From positions 53,664 through 117,663 of the forward strand of contig OENT01000434.1 of the NCBI GenBank assembly GCA_900239685.1: a DNA stretch of 64,000 bases, read 5' to 3'. Below, piece by piece: positions 40,202 through 51,778 of this stretch. The stretch comes from Rotaria macrura (taxonomy: Eukaryota > Rotifera > Eurotatoria > Philodinida > Philodinidae). Position 1 is the stretch's first letter, and every line of letters starts with the position of its first letter. The notes below the pieces were generated by a model, which searched no databases, had not been told where the DNA came from, and saw only the letters and a list, made by a program, of their open reading frames with translations. The translations under genes were made by a program, and so were the position numbers.

Positions 40202-41220
40202 ATGACAACAGTAGATGAATTAAACCCATGTTCAACATGTAGTAAACCTGCAGCTAAATTCTTATGCGTTGGATGTAATGCATACTTTTGTTCGAAACAT
40301 TTCAAAGAACATGAACAGAAACTCGCAACGAAATTTGACCATGAAATTGTGAAGTCACATAATGAGTTACTTGAACAAATCCAAAGTTTAGAACAATCGA
40401 AATGTTTGTCATCGGATCTGTTCGTTCAAATCGAAGAATGGAAAAAGGCAACCATCGATAAAGTAGAGAAAGCTGCAGAAAAAGCAAGTCATGGACTCAC
40501 CAATTTGATTAAAAGACAAAAGACAATAATAGAGAAACAACTCGAACCGATTACAAAAGAAATTTATAGTCGTCGAGATGATGATGATTTTGTAGAAAGT
40601 GATATTCATAGATTACGACAGCAAATCAACGAAATACAGCAATCACTTTAACGCTTGACAACGAGAGACTCACAAAAATCTATTATCGTTGACAATGACA
40701 AAATAGATTGGAATCAATTGATTTACATTCGAGAAGAACAACAAAGCAGTGAGTATATTCAACTAGAAGCATGAAAGAAAGGAAATAATCGAATTAAACA
40801 AATCCATTCATAAATGAGATACCATTCGTGATCCTCATGCAGATGTAAATGGGAAAAATTTTATCTGAAATAAGATACATGCATTCTTTTGATATTTTAC
40901 GTCGGATTTTTATTGAAGTTGTATATATACAAACTAGATATGTTCACAGTTCTTTTAGTTTTCAAACGAGTTACATGTAACACATATTTGAAGTTCAAGG
41001 ACTTGTTGTGATAAAACCTCTGTTTCTTTTTGATATGGAAGTGCAACACGAACGAGAAACATCTGTCATTTTACAATCAGAACTTTGAATAGATGAAGTG
41101 AGGATGTCTTTCAGTTTCGAAGGGAAGTCGAGTTCTAAACATAAAAAATCACGTTCGAGAAAAGTTAAAGAGTATCACAAGGTGATCTATAATTTTAGAA
41201 CTTTGTCATTTCAAAGATAG
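40202..41220 (+). pseudogene. B-box/coiled-coil protein, apparently decaying
   Basis: A true ATG opens a 149-codon frame. An N-terminal B-box-like zinc site is intact: C10-x2-C13, C22-x2-C25, C30-x2-H33 and H37. A Lys/Glu/Gln-rich coiled coil runs from about 45 to 149. After the TAA at 40649-40651 the same frame stays open and protein-like for 40 codons to a TGA at 40772. A frame shifted by one base then continues as nearly open sequence to about 41220, broken by five or so stops. That pattern fits a gene losing its C-terminal part by nonsense and frameshift changes. The alternative is a short intact 149-aa B-box protein. A GTGAGTAT donor-like site at 40749 complicates the picture. In metazoa such proteins often continue into NHL repeats, and an NHL exon lies 2.7 kb downstream. 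Confidence 0.6.
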
Positions 41221-43382
41221 TGATGATACAACACTACAGCTAGTATGCATTGAAAAGAAGTAACATTTTAGATTTGAAACGATAAACGAATAAAGATTCG
41301 TTGGGAGCATCATCTGACATATCGAATAGGTCGTGTTAACTTTATTTCAAAAGGCAACATAAGAAGAATTTAGTGACGGAACAGTAATAAAAGAATCTTC
41401 GTTCTAAGAAAGTCAAAGTTAAATTCCTTTCTCTCTTGCGTAACACTTGGTAAAAACTAGAAGTGTCATATTAGGATTAAATCAAACACGATGTGAATGT
41501 TTCTACACGAAGATTAATCATGAACTCTAATTCTGAAGTATTGTAATGCTATACCAATCAACTAATCCTTATAGGTACTAGTGTTAGTATTAGATAAGTA
41601 TTTACTTTAAGGGCAATCGTAGTTCCAATATCATTTTTAAAAATCTACCGAAAAGACTAGCTTTGGCATTCTAGGTTATCCACATCAAAATTTAACTACC
41701 AGTAGCATCATGAGAAAAGCTACCAATATTCTATAAATATGCATTGATCATCATTTCAAAGTAGATGTATCAATGGTACAATCACTGCCTTTATTAGCAT
41801 AAAAAGAATTCTAAGTTAATGCTAATGCTTAATCTAAAGCTACGTTTCCAGTGAAAATCGTATTCAAAAATAGTTGCACTGAAGTTTTTCACGAACTGTT
41901 TCTCTACACAACATAGAAGTGATCATGAATAGTAAGTGATGTTTTTCTCAACAATTTCTCAACGAATACATACCATGTGAAGTGTTTCTTAAAGAGTAAA
42001 TCTGACGTTCATCGAAAATAGAACTTCTTATTTTATCCTTGCAACGACAGCAATAGCTCTTAACCATAATTTAAAATTCAAAATTTGAACTCCAAATAGA
42101 ATTATGACAGCCGGTTGTTGCTCCTATTCCTATTCGGAATAGTTCAAAAAAGAAACGATCGTGAATTGATTTCAAATTCTATTCGATAGTGATTTGAATC
42201 ATCCTAATCTATTTTAAAAACTTAGACATTCAAATAAACACAATTATCGAAGTTTCCTCTTTGATTTTGATCATGATCAGGAGCGTTACAACTAAAATTA
42301 TTTCCAAAGACGGAGAAGTTATAAAAAACGTTGATAGTGAACTTAGAAATTCTAAATTCCAATCGATCTTTTGTTTTTCTTCATATGAAATAATTGAGCA
42401 GTAAGTTTGTGGTTGAGAGTTAGTTTTTGATATCGGAGATAGTAACAATTAAAAAGCTTGCATTCAATTTCTTTTCAAATCATGAGAAAGTAGGTTCTTT
42501 ATTTTCTTTCGGAGGGCATAACTCAGCGGTCAAGAATACTATAACTGTTTTTTATTGAATTCTCATTAGGTAGTTGTGCTAGGCGAGACGGAATTGAAGA
42601 GCTATAATAAAAATCTGAATTTCAAATTTTTCAAATAGCAATCAAAAAGAGTAAAACTTCATCCTTGCCTATACATCTATACATAAGTATCAGCAAGAAC
42701 ATTGTATTTCACAATAAAAATATAGCACAATAAGTGTTTGTCTCATTTTAAGATAAACCGAGATAGAACGTATGGCAGAAGTTATGTTTCGTCTATCTCA
42801 AGTTCATTTGAATAAATGTTTAGTGGTCGCTCTCACAGAAATATATCTTCTAAAAATTCTAATACCTACATTGTGCAAAATATTCTGACGATAGAGGAAG
42901 ACAGACTTTCATTCAACTTTGAAGAGTTATCGAATACGATCACAGCAGAAATAACAAGTTTATACATGGAATCCATGGATATTCAATGATTCAACAAAAA
43001 AAACGAATAATATCACTTTTCCCTACAGACTAAACAATATACAAGGAAACTTCAGAGTACGAAGCGACTAATCTTTTGTACTATCAAAGATTATGATCGA
43101 TGCCAGAAAAGTAGATAGCTTCTAGAGGAAGATCGATATTACACTTGCACCTGAGAGAAGAGTGATGTTCTCCTATAGTTAATCATCGTCATTGTAGCTG
43201 TGTACATTAAATAGGGGACGTGCTATATTTCATGATGAAGCTAAGATCTGCAGAATACACTTAGTAGCTAACTAATCCATACTCAAGAGAACTATTTTTA
43301 TTCTATTCAGTTGTTTTAATCTCTTTTTCTCTCGGAGAATTAATATCTCTCAGTTAACTTTCTTGTATATCTGTGCCATTTC
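41221..43382. other. 2.2-kb stretch between B-box frame and NHL exon
   Basis: No long open frame. The first few hundred bases may be further decayed coding sequence. Acceptor-like pyrimidine tracts occur at 43340-43382, the nearest being CCATTTCAG directly before the NHL exon. Missing upstream NHL exons could lie here but none is demonstrable. Confidence 0.4.
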
Positions 43383-44310
43383 AGTAGCATTTCTACACGA
43401 TACACATCTGAATGCAAATATAAAATGGATACAGAATGGTGTTACTGTGGCGGGAGGTAATGCATACGGCAGTGAGATGAATCAAACTTATCATCCATGG
43501 GGTTTTTGTATTGACGTTGATCAAACTATCTACGTTGCTGAATATTCGAATCATCGCATCACCGAATGGAAATCTGGTGCAACGAGTGGTCGAGTCATCG
43601 CCGGTGGAAATGGGCAAGGAAATAATTCGGATCAGTTGAGTTTTCCAACAGATGTGATTATTGATAAAGAAAACAATAGCATTATCATTTGTGATTACAA
43701 TAATAAGAGAGTAGTTCGATGGCCCCGTCAAAATGGCACACATGGAGAAACGATCGTCTCCCATATTGGATGTTTAGGTCTGACAATGGATGATGATGGA
43801 TTTCTTTATATTACTGATCACGATGAGCACGCTGTCAAACGATATAGAATTGGCGATAATCATGGTACTATCGTTGCAGGTGGACACGGACCAGGTGATC
43901 GTCTTGATCAATTGTTTTATCCAAGATACGTGTTCGTCGATCGAGAATGTTCCGTATACGTATCAGATTATCATAATCATCGTCTCATGAAGTGGACAAA
44001 GGGAGTGACGGCGGGTGTTGTTGTAGCTGGTGGTAACGGTGAAGGACATCATCTTACACAAATATCAAATCCATATGGAGTTGTTGTGGATCAATCGGGT
44101 AACGTCTACGTAGCTGACTCTGCTAATAACCGAATCATGCGTTGGATACAAGGAGCCATACAAGGTAGTGTAATCGTTGGCGAGCATGGTCAAGGAAGTC
44201 AATCGAATCAACTTCATACTCCCATCAGTTTGTCTTTTGATCGCAAGGGCAACCTCTACGTGAGTGATAATGGAAATCATCGCATACAAAGATTCGACAT
44301 TGATCAATAG
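43383..44310 (+). CDS. NHL-repeat beta-propeller protein, terminal exon
   Basis: The exon follows an acceptor CCATTTCAG ending at 43382. The longer frame starts only with TTG, so upstream exons are needed for a start codon. It encodes about 308 aa with six NHL repeats, each of the pattern P-x-G/D-hydrophobic-D-x-x-x-x-Y-V/I-x-D/E-x-x-N-H/N-R-hydrophobic-x-W/R. Examples are IYVAEYSNHRITEW, VYVSDYHNHRLMKW, VYVADSANNRIMRW and LYVSDNGNHRIQRF. GGN/HGxG turns (VAGGNGEG, VAGGHGPG) separate the blades. This is a complete six-bladed propeller used for protein or ligand binding. Repeats 2 and 3 are the most diverged. The frame ends at a TAG at 44308; AATAAA lies at 44376-44381. The upstream part could carry a membrane anchor or B-box, but that is not shown. 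Confidence 0.88.
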
Positions 44311-44381
44311 TGAACTTTTTTTAAAAGAAAACACCGGTTTAGTATTTCTTTTAAATATTTTCGCACCGCTGATCGAATAAA

Positions 44382-45300
44382 AAACTCGTTTTGAATTCTA
44401 TTGACTTAATCTAGTCATGTGACCTGCAAATTTCCAAGGATAAAAGAGGCGTAGGTCACTTCTCCGTCTACGTGTATTAGAAGGTTAATTGTTATTATGA
44501 TGCTCTATCATCATCTCATTGTTTCATATGAGTCACCGACTTTCTCACGCTCATATTTATCATTCAAGAATCAATCGAAGAACTGAAGTGCTCGATTCGG
44601 AATCAGTGAGGAGAAAAACTTAATCGAAACATGTGAAGAAAATATTCATCCAGTTTTCATCATTTAAATTCACTAGAAATGTTCGTTTTTGTATAATTTA
44701 AAATACAAAAATTGACAAACATCAGATCATTTATTTGCCATGGAAAATCAATAGTAATTACTTTATCATAAAAAGGAAGGCAAAATAGGTTCCACTGGGA
44801 TTCAAGAGTGAAAACTGATTAAGAATGATTAGGCATTGAAAAACGAGTCATCTCTCTAAGCTGAAGAGAGACACCATCCCATAATTTCATATTTTGTGCG
44901 AGTCACACTCTACAATATATTCAAATGATAATTTTGAAAGGATATTTAATTGAAACATAAAATTAGGTGCGGAAACTTGATATTGAGTACGATTCGTTGT
45001 ACTTATTTACTTGAAAATGGCAAGTTATTATAGTAAAACCTCAATTAATGAGCATCTCCTTGTTCTGAGCAGAGAGTGTCCTTTTTCGCCCTCGAGAGTA
45101 AAACCAACCTTCAAAATTTACTTAGCATGTGTTCTACTACTGGTGCGAAAAGCGAGACGAAAGTCTGTTATGCGTATTATATTGTAATAAACAATAAAGT
45201 AATACCTATGAACTAGACGAGCGAGTCACTTGTATTAATGAGAAAGAAATTTGGTGACATTAATAGTAGTTACTAATGAAAAATCTCACCACTTTGTAAA
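44382..45300. other. intergenic, no gene seen
   Basis: Contains a TAGTAAAACCTCAATTAATG segment at about 45031-45050, the style of a Tigger/pogo inverted-repeat end, which may be the 5' end of the transposase remnant that follows. Otherwise nothing recognised. Confidence 0.4.
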
Positions 45301-45309
45301 TTTTCTAAT

Positions 45310-45701
45310 ATGATAATAAAAGCTTCGGATGAATTATATAAATATGTTGTTATTAATGAATGCATAATGACTGCTGATGAATAAATAAATATTGATTCTA
45401 ATGTTTATCTGCTTACATTTAACAGATGAAATGATGATTCTGAAAGACTTCTTTTAATTGATGATCTTAATGAATTCAACAGGTGAATTCGAAGATGATA
45501 AGGAAGAAAAAGTTAATGAAGAAGCTCTACTATAGGTTAGTGATGCGATTCGCATAGTGCAATTAATTTTTATTTACTCTTCAGCAACATGATCAACTTG
45601 ATAAAGTTCTAAATACATTTGAATTAAAACTTGCAGATATTTATTTTGATTCGCAGATTTCTATTCAATGCACCATTGATAGATATTTTAAGGAAGGTTA
45701 G
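45310..45701 (+). pseudogene. Tigger/pogo-like transposase, C-terminal remnant
   Basis: Reading through stops and shifts gives the tail typical of Tigger/jerky-type DDE transposases: an acidic stretch, a DAIRIVQL helix block, a helical segment LDKVLNTFELKLADIYF, and the terminal STIxDYFK-like motif here written QCTIDRYFKEG before a TAG at 45699-45701. At least three stops and one frameshift interrupt it, and the DDE catalytic core is not present. A Tigger-style terminal sequence occurs near 45031, and related AATTAATGA and CATTAATGA sequences occur near 45755 and 45828. A dead and partly deleted element. Confidence 0.55.
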
Positions 45702-45994
45702 TTTTTGTAGCAAAACAAGGTTTTTTATTTAAGACAAATAGATAATTGTTTGAATTAATGAGCTATTGAAAAGCGACTAGAAAGAAATTTTCATCGTTTG
45801 AAAAAATACAATTTTAAAAGCCTTTCATTAATGAAAACTCCCGTGAACTGAACACTTTTTCTTCTGTTCCAATAGTGCTCATATTGGAAAGAAATAACTG
45901 TACAAGGTACATTTTTGTAGTAAAAATATATTTTAAGTTTCAAATTGTACGTCAGTATCCTTAGTACGTAGTATGAATTTACTGGACTACCAAT

Positions 45995-46384
45995 CAGACA
46001 TTGGACGCAAGTACTTTCAAGTACTTTGGTTTGTTAGATATAGTATCTCTTCCTTCTTCGACAAGTCTATACCCAAATAGCTCATTTTATGGGTTGCATC
46101 ACGGGCTACAAATGATACAATTCATTTTTTTATCAAGTCCTCTCATGAGCGAAAAACTAAGAGTACTTGAAAATTTTTGGTCGCTTTTTAAAGTGCTCAT
46201 TAAAATCGTAAGTACTCTTAGTTTTTCGCTAATGAAAGAACTTGATGAAGAAACGAAGTGTACCGTTTTGTAGCTCGTGATGTAAAGCATAAAATGAGCT
46301 ATTTGGGTATATACCTGTCAAAGAAGGAAGAGATAATAGATCTAAAACACCAAAGTACTTGAAAGTACTTGCGTCCAATGTCTG
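45995..46384. mobile_element. hAT-type miniature inverted-repeat element
   Basis: Starts CAGACATTGGACGCAAGTAC and ends with its inverse; the arms pair over almost the whole 390 bp (for example CCCAAATAGCTCATTTTATG near 46073 and inverted at 46286-46305). Flanks CTACCAAT (45987-45994) and GTACCAAT (46385-46392) match at 7 of 8 positions, an 8-bp duplication of hAT type with one later change. The open frames 46001-46273 and 46099-46290 are artefacts of the palindrome. No transposase. Confidence 0.88.
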
Positions 46385-46392
46385 GTACCAAT

Positions 46393-47496
46393 ACCTACTT
46401 AAAATCTATTCGAATGTTACTACTCATTGATTATATTGATTTTGTAAAAAGCCGTGTTCAATCATCTGCATGTTGTTTGATGAGATATTTCTATAGCAGT
46501 CTATATAATCGTTGTTTCTACAGCACCAAACTTTATTAATATTATATTTAAAGGAATCCTTTATATCCTATTTCTGACAAACCGATGGAGAAAAATAATA
46601 GAACAACTGCTACTGGAGTTATAAAGATTTCATCGAGTAACAAAAAATCAACCATCAACTAGTATAATTACTTTTTCCGCATATAAAAACAAATTCATGA
46701 GCTAAAAATAAATTAATATGAATCAATACTAATATGTCACAATCGAAAGTATCTGATACGAATGTGCTTGTACATGTGATTGAAATTTTGAGTGTCTCTT
46801 TAACCACACCCTCGACTCACATCCTTCATCTTAGTACATCTGTACTTAGGTACCAATACGTGAATAAGTCGTAATCGATTCAAATTCTGAAGTACACTTT
46901 TTAAGAACAAAATATTCCTACTTTTTCAGTGTTTGATAACGTTTCATGAATATTGTTGTCTCTACATTACTTTTCGATGAAGATATGAAGGAATTAAAAT
47001 TCATTGCGTAGGAGGAAGATCATTGTTCGAACGATGTAGTCTCAAGGCACAATAAAGTTCCTTGGTTTTTCATTGAATTTGAAACAATCGAACGGGAAAT
47101 ATGGGCTACGTATAAGCCATTATTAAGATTTATGTTGAGTATAACGTTAGATAATATTGATTATGCCGTGCCAAGTGATCTGAAATGGTCATAATCAAGC
47201 CCATAACCATAGATTTGTCAGTATAGGTAGCCATAGCTGCAGAACATCAAGTAAGAGAATTACATTTAACATAAAATATTTGACATTCATAGAACCATTA
47301 CCATTTATCTAAAAAGATGCGTGTATCGAAGCGAAGATTTCTCTGGCAATGATAAGCAGAGAAATTTTTTGAATAGTTTCTAATTTTCCCTAGATGTAAA
47401 CGGTATAATGTGAACGTAGATACAGCTTTTAATGAACACTAGTGTTATGTCAGAAGTGTTCCCCTTCTGCCATAAGACGGAACGAATGATACACAT
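46393..47496. other. intergenic, no gene seen
   Basis: AT-rich; no open frame, RNA or repeat recognised before the tRNA-like gene. Confidence 0.5.
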
Positions 47497-47570
47497 TCCT
47501 TTCTAGTACAGTGGTTAATACGTCTGCCCGGAAAGCAGGAGGTGCATGGTTCGATTCCATGCGAGAGGAG
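47497..47570 (+). tRNA. tRNA-like gene, anticodon reads GGA (Ser), atypical
   Basis: Folds as a cloverleaf: acceptor stem TCCTTTC with GAGAGGA (seven pairs, one G-T), discriminator G, a short D arm in TAGTACAGTGGTTAATACG (good A box), and anticodon stem TCTGC/GCAGG with loop CCGGAAA. The T arm is GCATGG-TTCGATT-CCATGC, containing a perfect B box GGTTCGATTCC. TTTT at 47578-47581 is a Pol III terminator. Oddities: C instead of U at position 33, a T stem of six pairs rather than five, and a variable region of about four bases where tRNA-Ser needs a long arm. It may be a tRNA pseudogene, a tRNA-derived SINE head, or a divergent tRNA. The minus-strand frame across it (47450-47671) is an artefact. 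Confidence 0.6.
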
Positions 47571-47581
47571 GTTACTCTTTT

Positions 47582-49177
47582 GTTCCGTTCTGTAGTCATA
47601 CCATCACGTTGCTGTCTCGGTGATATCAGATGAGAATGAGAAAGAGAATAAGAGAAATAAAGACATAACAACTAGCGAGATAAACATCTTTAATTGCACT
47701 TTTACTACAGCAGATATTCCTTTAGCTTTTCAGAATTTCTTTCAAGAAAACACTGCACTCCTTCTTGATGCGTCTGTTTTAGTGTAACTCAATTGTTGAA
47801 GATAAAAATTCAATCAAGATTTGTTCAATATCAAGAGGAACAGTAATTCTTCAGATTGTAGATGATATTTGAATTGATAATATAGCTATCATGGCATCTT
47901 ATACAGACAATTTATCCATACTTAAACTGGGAAGTATCGAATGGATTCGGCATTTCAGTAATGTCTCAATTTATATTTGCTGTATCTGTGAATCAATAAA
48001 AGCCAATAAAGTGGTGTGTTTCATGTCGATGGATTGCAAATATTCAATTCTAATCGATTAAAGACAATGAATTTTAAATCGAAAAAAGATATTTCACGTA
48101 ATTCACACATTCCTATCTTCCTACAAGTAGTTATTTTCATTAGTGATGCTGATTTGTTGTAGAATAGAATAAATATTATTCCCAATAAACTTATTAGCCA
48201 GGTTATAAAGAAAATACAGATGAACGTCTTCGATGATTTTTCTTGTCACTATCTCGTTCTCTGAAAAAAAGAGGAAATATAGTGTTATTGTCATCTTAAA
48301 AACTCTTTTAAAAAATAGTTTTAGAATATTTTAGTCTCACTACAAATGAAAAATGTGGAATATGATACTAGCGAAATAATTCGCAGTGAATATCGACACA
48401 ACTCATTTTCGTTGTTGATTAAATCACTTACTTCACATAATTGTAGATTATTTTATTCGAGAACGACACTTTAATATGATTGTGCTCAAAATAAATCGAT
48501 GTTCTACTACAGTATTGCTTAAAATGAAATCATGAAAATACAGATTTCTATTTAGAAGCGCACTTTGATTTCACCTTCGAGCGTCGACGATATAAAACTG
48601 TATAACGAGAAGTAATCGGTAATAGAACTCCTATCTCTATTGAAATTTTCCTTACAATCAATGATTGTGATGAAAGATAAAGAGAGTGTTAATAGCATGT
48701 GACCTTACAGTATCATATATCTAAGAACACCCAAGAAGCAGTGAGTTAGTTTAGACAATAATCGTCTTGTTCGAATGTGTTATATCAATTCCATAAATAA
48801 ACTGTAAATATTTAACGAGCAAAAATGTACACGTAGATATCAATCAATTGTATTAATTAGCTTTTACTCGTGAATATCTTTCTAGTTCGATTTCTGACTG
48901 GTATATCAGTTTTTGGATTCATTTCCACGAATCTGAAACTCAATGTGACCTTCCGTTACCTACAAAACTCATACGAATGAATGAGTTTCCTCAAAATCCT
49001 TACTATCAGTTATTACGAAAGAATATTGAGGAGAAAATTTAAAGAACATGAGTTGTTCTTCAGCAAAAAACAAACAAAATAATAGCATTTGTATATTGCT
49101 TGACTGGAGGCAGCATATAAATGAATGCATGATAACACGAATTCTAAGCTGCATGTTAAAAATGGCTAAGTAAAAAA
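47582..49177. other. 1.6-kb stretch without a recognised gene
   Basis: Sequence after the tRNA-like terminator shows no A-rich tail or repeat that would clearly mark a SINE. The frame at 48969-49181 is unassigned. Nothing else recognised. Confidence 0.45.
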
Positions 49178-49733
49178 TCATCCATTTTCTATATCGTCTG
49201 GTTGTGAGCCCAAATCAGATTTTTCTCGAATTTCTTCATTGATATTTATTGCATTTTGCTCTAATTTATCTCCAATCGGTGCAAGTAAATCAATAACACC
49301 ATCAGTACCTTCTTCAGCACGCGTTTCTAAATAATCGATGCGATTTACAAGATGGCGTTGTGCTCTTCGTTTAAGTTTTTGTTGAAGCATATTCATATTG
49401 AAGCAATGATCATAATTAGTTGCATCTGATCTTTCTCGAAAGTCTCTGACAATGTCATCTGATGGGCAATAGACATGAAATGATATTCGAGGATATTCAC
49501 GATTTCGAAGAACTCTAATAAGATCAGTTGATGCGTGAGGTAAAAATACATCTATTTCTAATACAGTCTCTTGATGCCTTTCCAGTGCATTGATACATGT
49601 TTCAGGCGAGAAACAGTGAATGAAAAAGGATGGATCAAGAAAATCACTTGAAATGAAGTACTTCAATATATCATGTGGATCGAGTAAAATCAATAAGGAA
49701 ACATAATCCATGTTGATCGGCGAAGTATTTAAT
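49178..49733 (-). CDS. uncharacterised protein, receiver-like alpha/beta domain, terminal exon
   Basis: The long frame opens at a TTG; an acceptor (AAATTTCAG) places the exon start at 49733, and an ATG (MDYVS) follows closely. About 180 aa. The first 100 residues alternate hydrophobic strands with helices: SLLILLD, FFIHCFSPETCINAL, VLEIDVFLP and ISFHVYCPS, a flavodoxin/receiver-like layout. The C-terminal part is helical and charged (QQKLKRRAQRHL onward) and ends in an acidic tail. A similar layout occurs in the larger frame upstream on the same strand (51779-53113). Upstream exons may exist in between or the ATG may be the start. No catalytic motif is visible. I infer a lineage-specific family; no name can be given. 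Confidence 0.6.
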
Positions 49734-49783
49734 CTGAAATTTGTCATTAGAAAAATGAGAGATTGATGTTTGATGGATTGCAA

Positions 49784-51778
49784 TTATTACAAAAGAAAAT
49801 ACACTCATTGTATGAACATACATATATTATACGTTTATTCATTAAATGAAACTGAATTATACTTTTCCCTATGAATCATTTGTCGTTTCACAGTACGACT
49901 CGTACAATATATCAGACAAGATTGATCGAATTCATTCTTTTTCTTATGCTAATGCTTGTATACTGAATGATCTAGGAGAATGATTCTGATAGTCAAATAC
50001 TATTGGATTGTATGGGAATTCCTATCAAACCAATGAAATTCTGCCAGAAATCAAGCAACGGACTGGGATTTGGATATAAAACGCTGAGCTAAAAGCGGAT
50101 CCTTCTGACAGAGTTCATCGGAATCCAACTTAGGGCTCTGGCTGATCCCTCTTGTTATCATCCAATTTTTATTAGTATTGGACTTCTTATGAAGTATCGA
50201 GCCATCTGATTCGTAATGGGTTCGATATCCCAAATTTCGATCAGATCCGATATCTAATTTATTCCCCATAAGAATTAATGATTGATTATGTTTGAAAATA
50301 CTCTTTTATTTAATACGAAGTTTCTCTTTATAGAATATTTATTTTCGAAACTCAATGCGATCTTCTAGTCTCATTTTTAGTATTACATGGAGAATTTCGA
50401 CAAAATCGAAAGACGCTATCGAATATCGTTCTAAACTTATTACATTCTTAAGTTTCTTTTGTAAATACTCAATTGAGTACGCGTATCATTCTATATCTAT
50501 TGATAATCGATGAGAAAATTTATTCAACAAAGTGAGCGTTCCAGAAGTGAATAATCATCGAAATGAAAAATTCACATACAAGGTTCTGTAGATTATAGTA
50601 TAGTAGTTCATCGGGGATCGGCTTGTTTACAAGAAATAATACGGCTATTAGTAACTCTAATTAATTGTGAGGATTTTAGGTGTGGATGTACTGAGAACCA
50701 ATATCCAAAGCCATAAGCGTCCTCCATATGCAAAAATTGCTAAACCATATGATGGCTTGCGTATCGTCACGTGATAAAATCTGATTGAAAAAAAACACGT
50801 CTTGTGTGCTAATTCAAATTTTTGAAAATTTTACGCTCTTGTTGAGTACTTTTGACAGACCTGATTCTATTATTTGAGAAAAGACAATGGTATATCAATA
50901 ATTCTAATTATCTACGGTTTTCCTTTAAATTTATAATCAATTTGTAATCCCTGTCGATTAGACTTGTTCGACTACACACTGGAGTGCCAAAGTCAAATGA
51001 CTTCAATGAATTTTTCTCGGAGGTTTTAGTTTTAAAATAGGACAGATGTGAATACGGTTGTTAATGTGAGGTCTGTGTCTTGGCAGGAAGTGCGTGTCTT
51101 GTTTTTCTCCAAGATTTTCTCACACGCACGGTATCAAACAATTCTTAAGCAATTTAACATAATATAGAAGGAAATTTCTATGATGAATTCTTCAGAGAAT
51201 TATGCTTTGATTCCTTTTTAGTGAAAATTATATTTTTAAGGTTAAGGATGAACAAATGTGATATAAAATAGGAGACATGTTCGATCATATGACTTCTATC
51301 TCGTTCTAAAACTAGCACCGAAAAAAGTATCTTTAAACCAGTATTCAGTGCAGTGGTTGAAGAAATTGCATGTTGCTGATACTGCATAGGTTATGAGTGG
51401 CATCATTTTTTGCACTGAAAAATCTCAAAGTCGAGTCGGAGATCAGGAAAGAAAAATCATACTTAAGTAAAATCAAAAGAATGACATATACTAGAACTTC
51501 CAGCAAACGAATTTTCATATGAATGGATATCAGATAAAATCTTTGTAAATCAATGCGCACATCTATCGGTACTCCGATTTCAGATCAATAAGGACTTTTC
51601 ATCAAATCGTGTAAAGCTTCTGAAACTATAAAAACATGATGAAAATATTATTTCTTTTACCATAGTGGACAGACCATGAACTACTTAAACACAAACATGT
51701 TTGTAAGTTTTCATTTCAATTGGGCAGCAACGATCGAACGAAATCTTTTCATTTAGCATACATGACAAGAAATAAAAA
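49784..51778. other. 2-kb gap between two related minus-strand coding blocks
   Basis: Contains a motif-rich patch (50040-50280) with GGATCC, GGAATCC and GATATCC-type words that produces a minus-strand frame (50051-50269) of low plausibility. Frames at 51178-51560 are unassigned. It could be a long intron joining the flanking coding blocks or an intergenic spacer. Confidence 0.4.

Noticed and set aside
43363..43382. Start of the NHL frame at 43363
   Set aside because: TTG, not ATG, and these bases form a pyrimidine-rich acceptor ending CAG.
46001..46290. Opposed proteins of 63-90 aa
   Set aside because: Both lie inside a palindromic miniature element and mirror each other.
47450..47671. Minus-strand protein of about 73 aa
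   Set aside because: It is antisense to the tRNA-like gene; the open frame follows from tRNA sequence.
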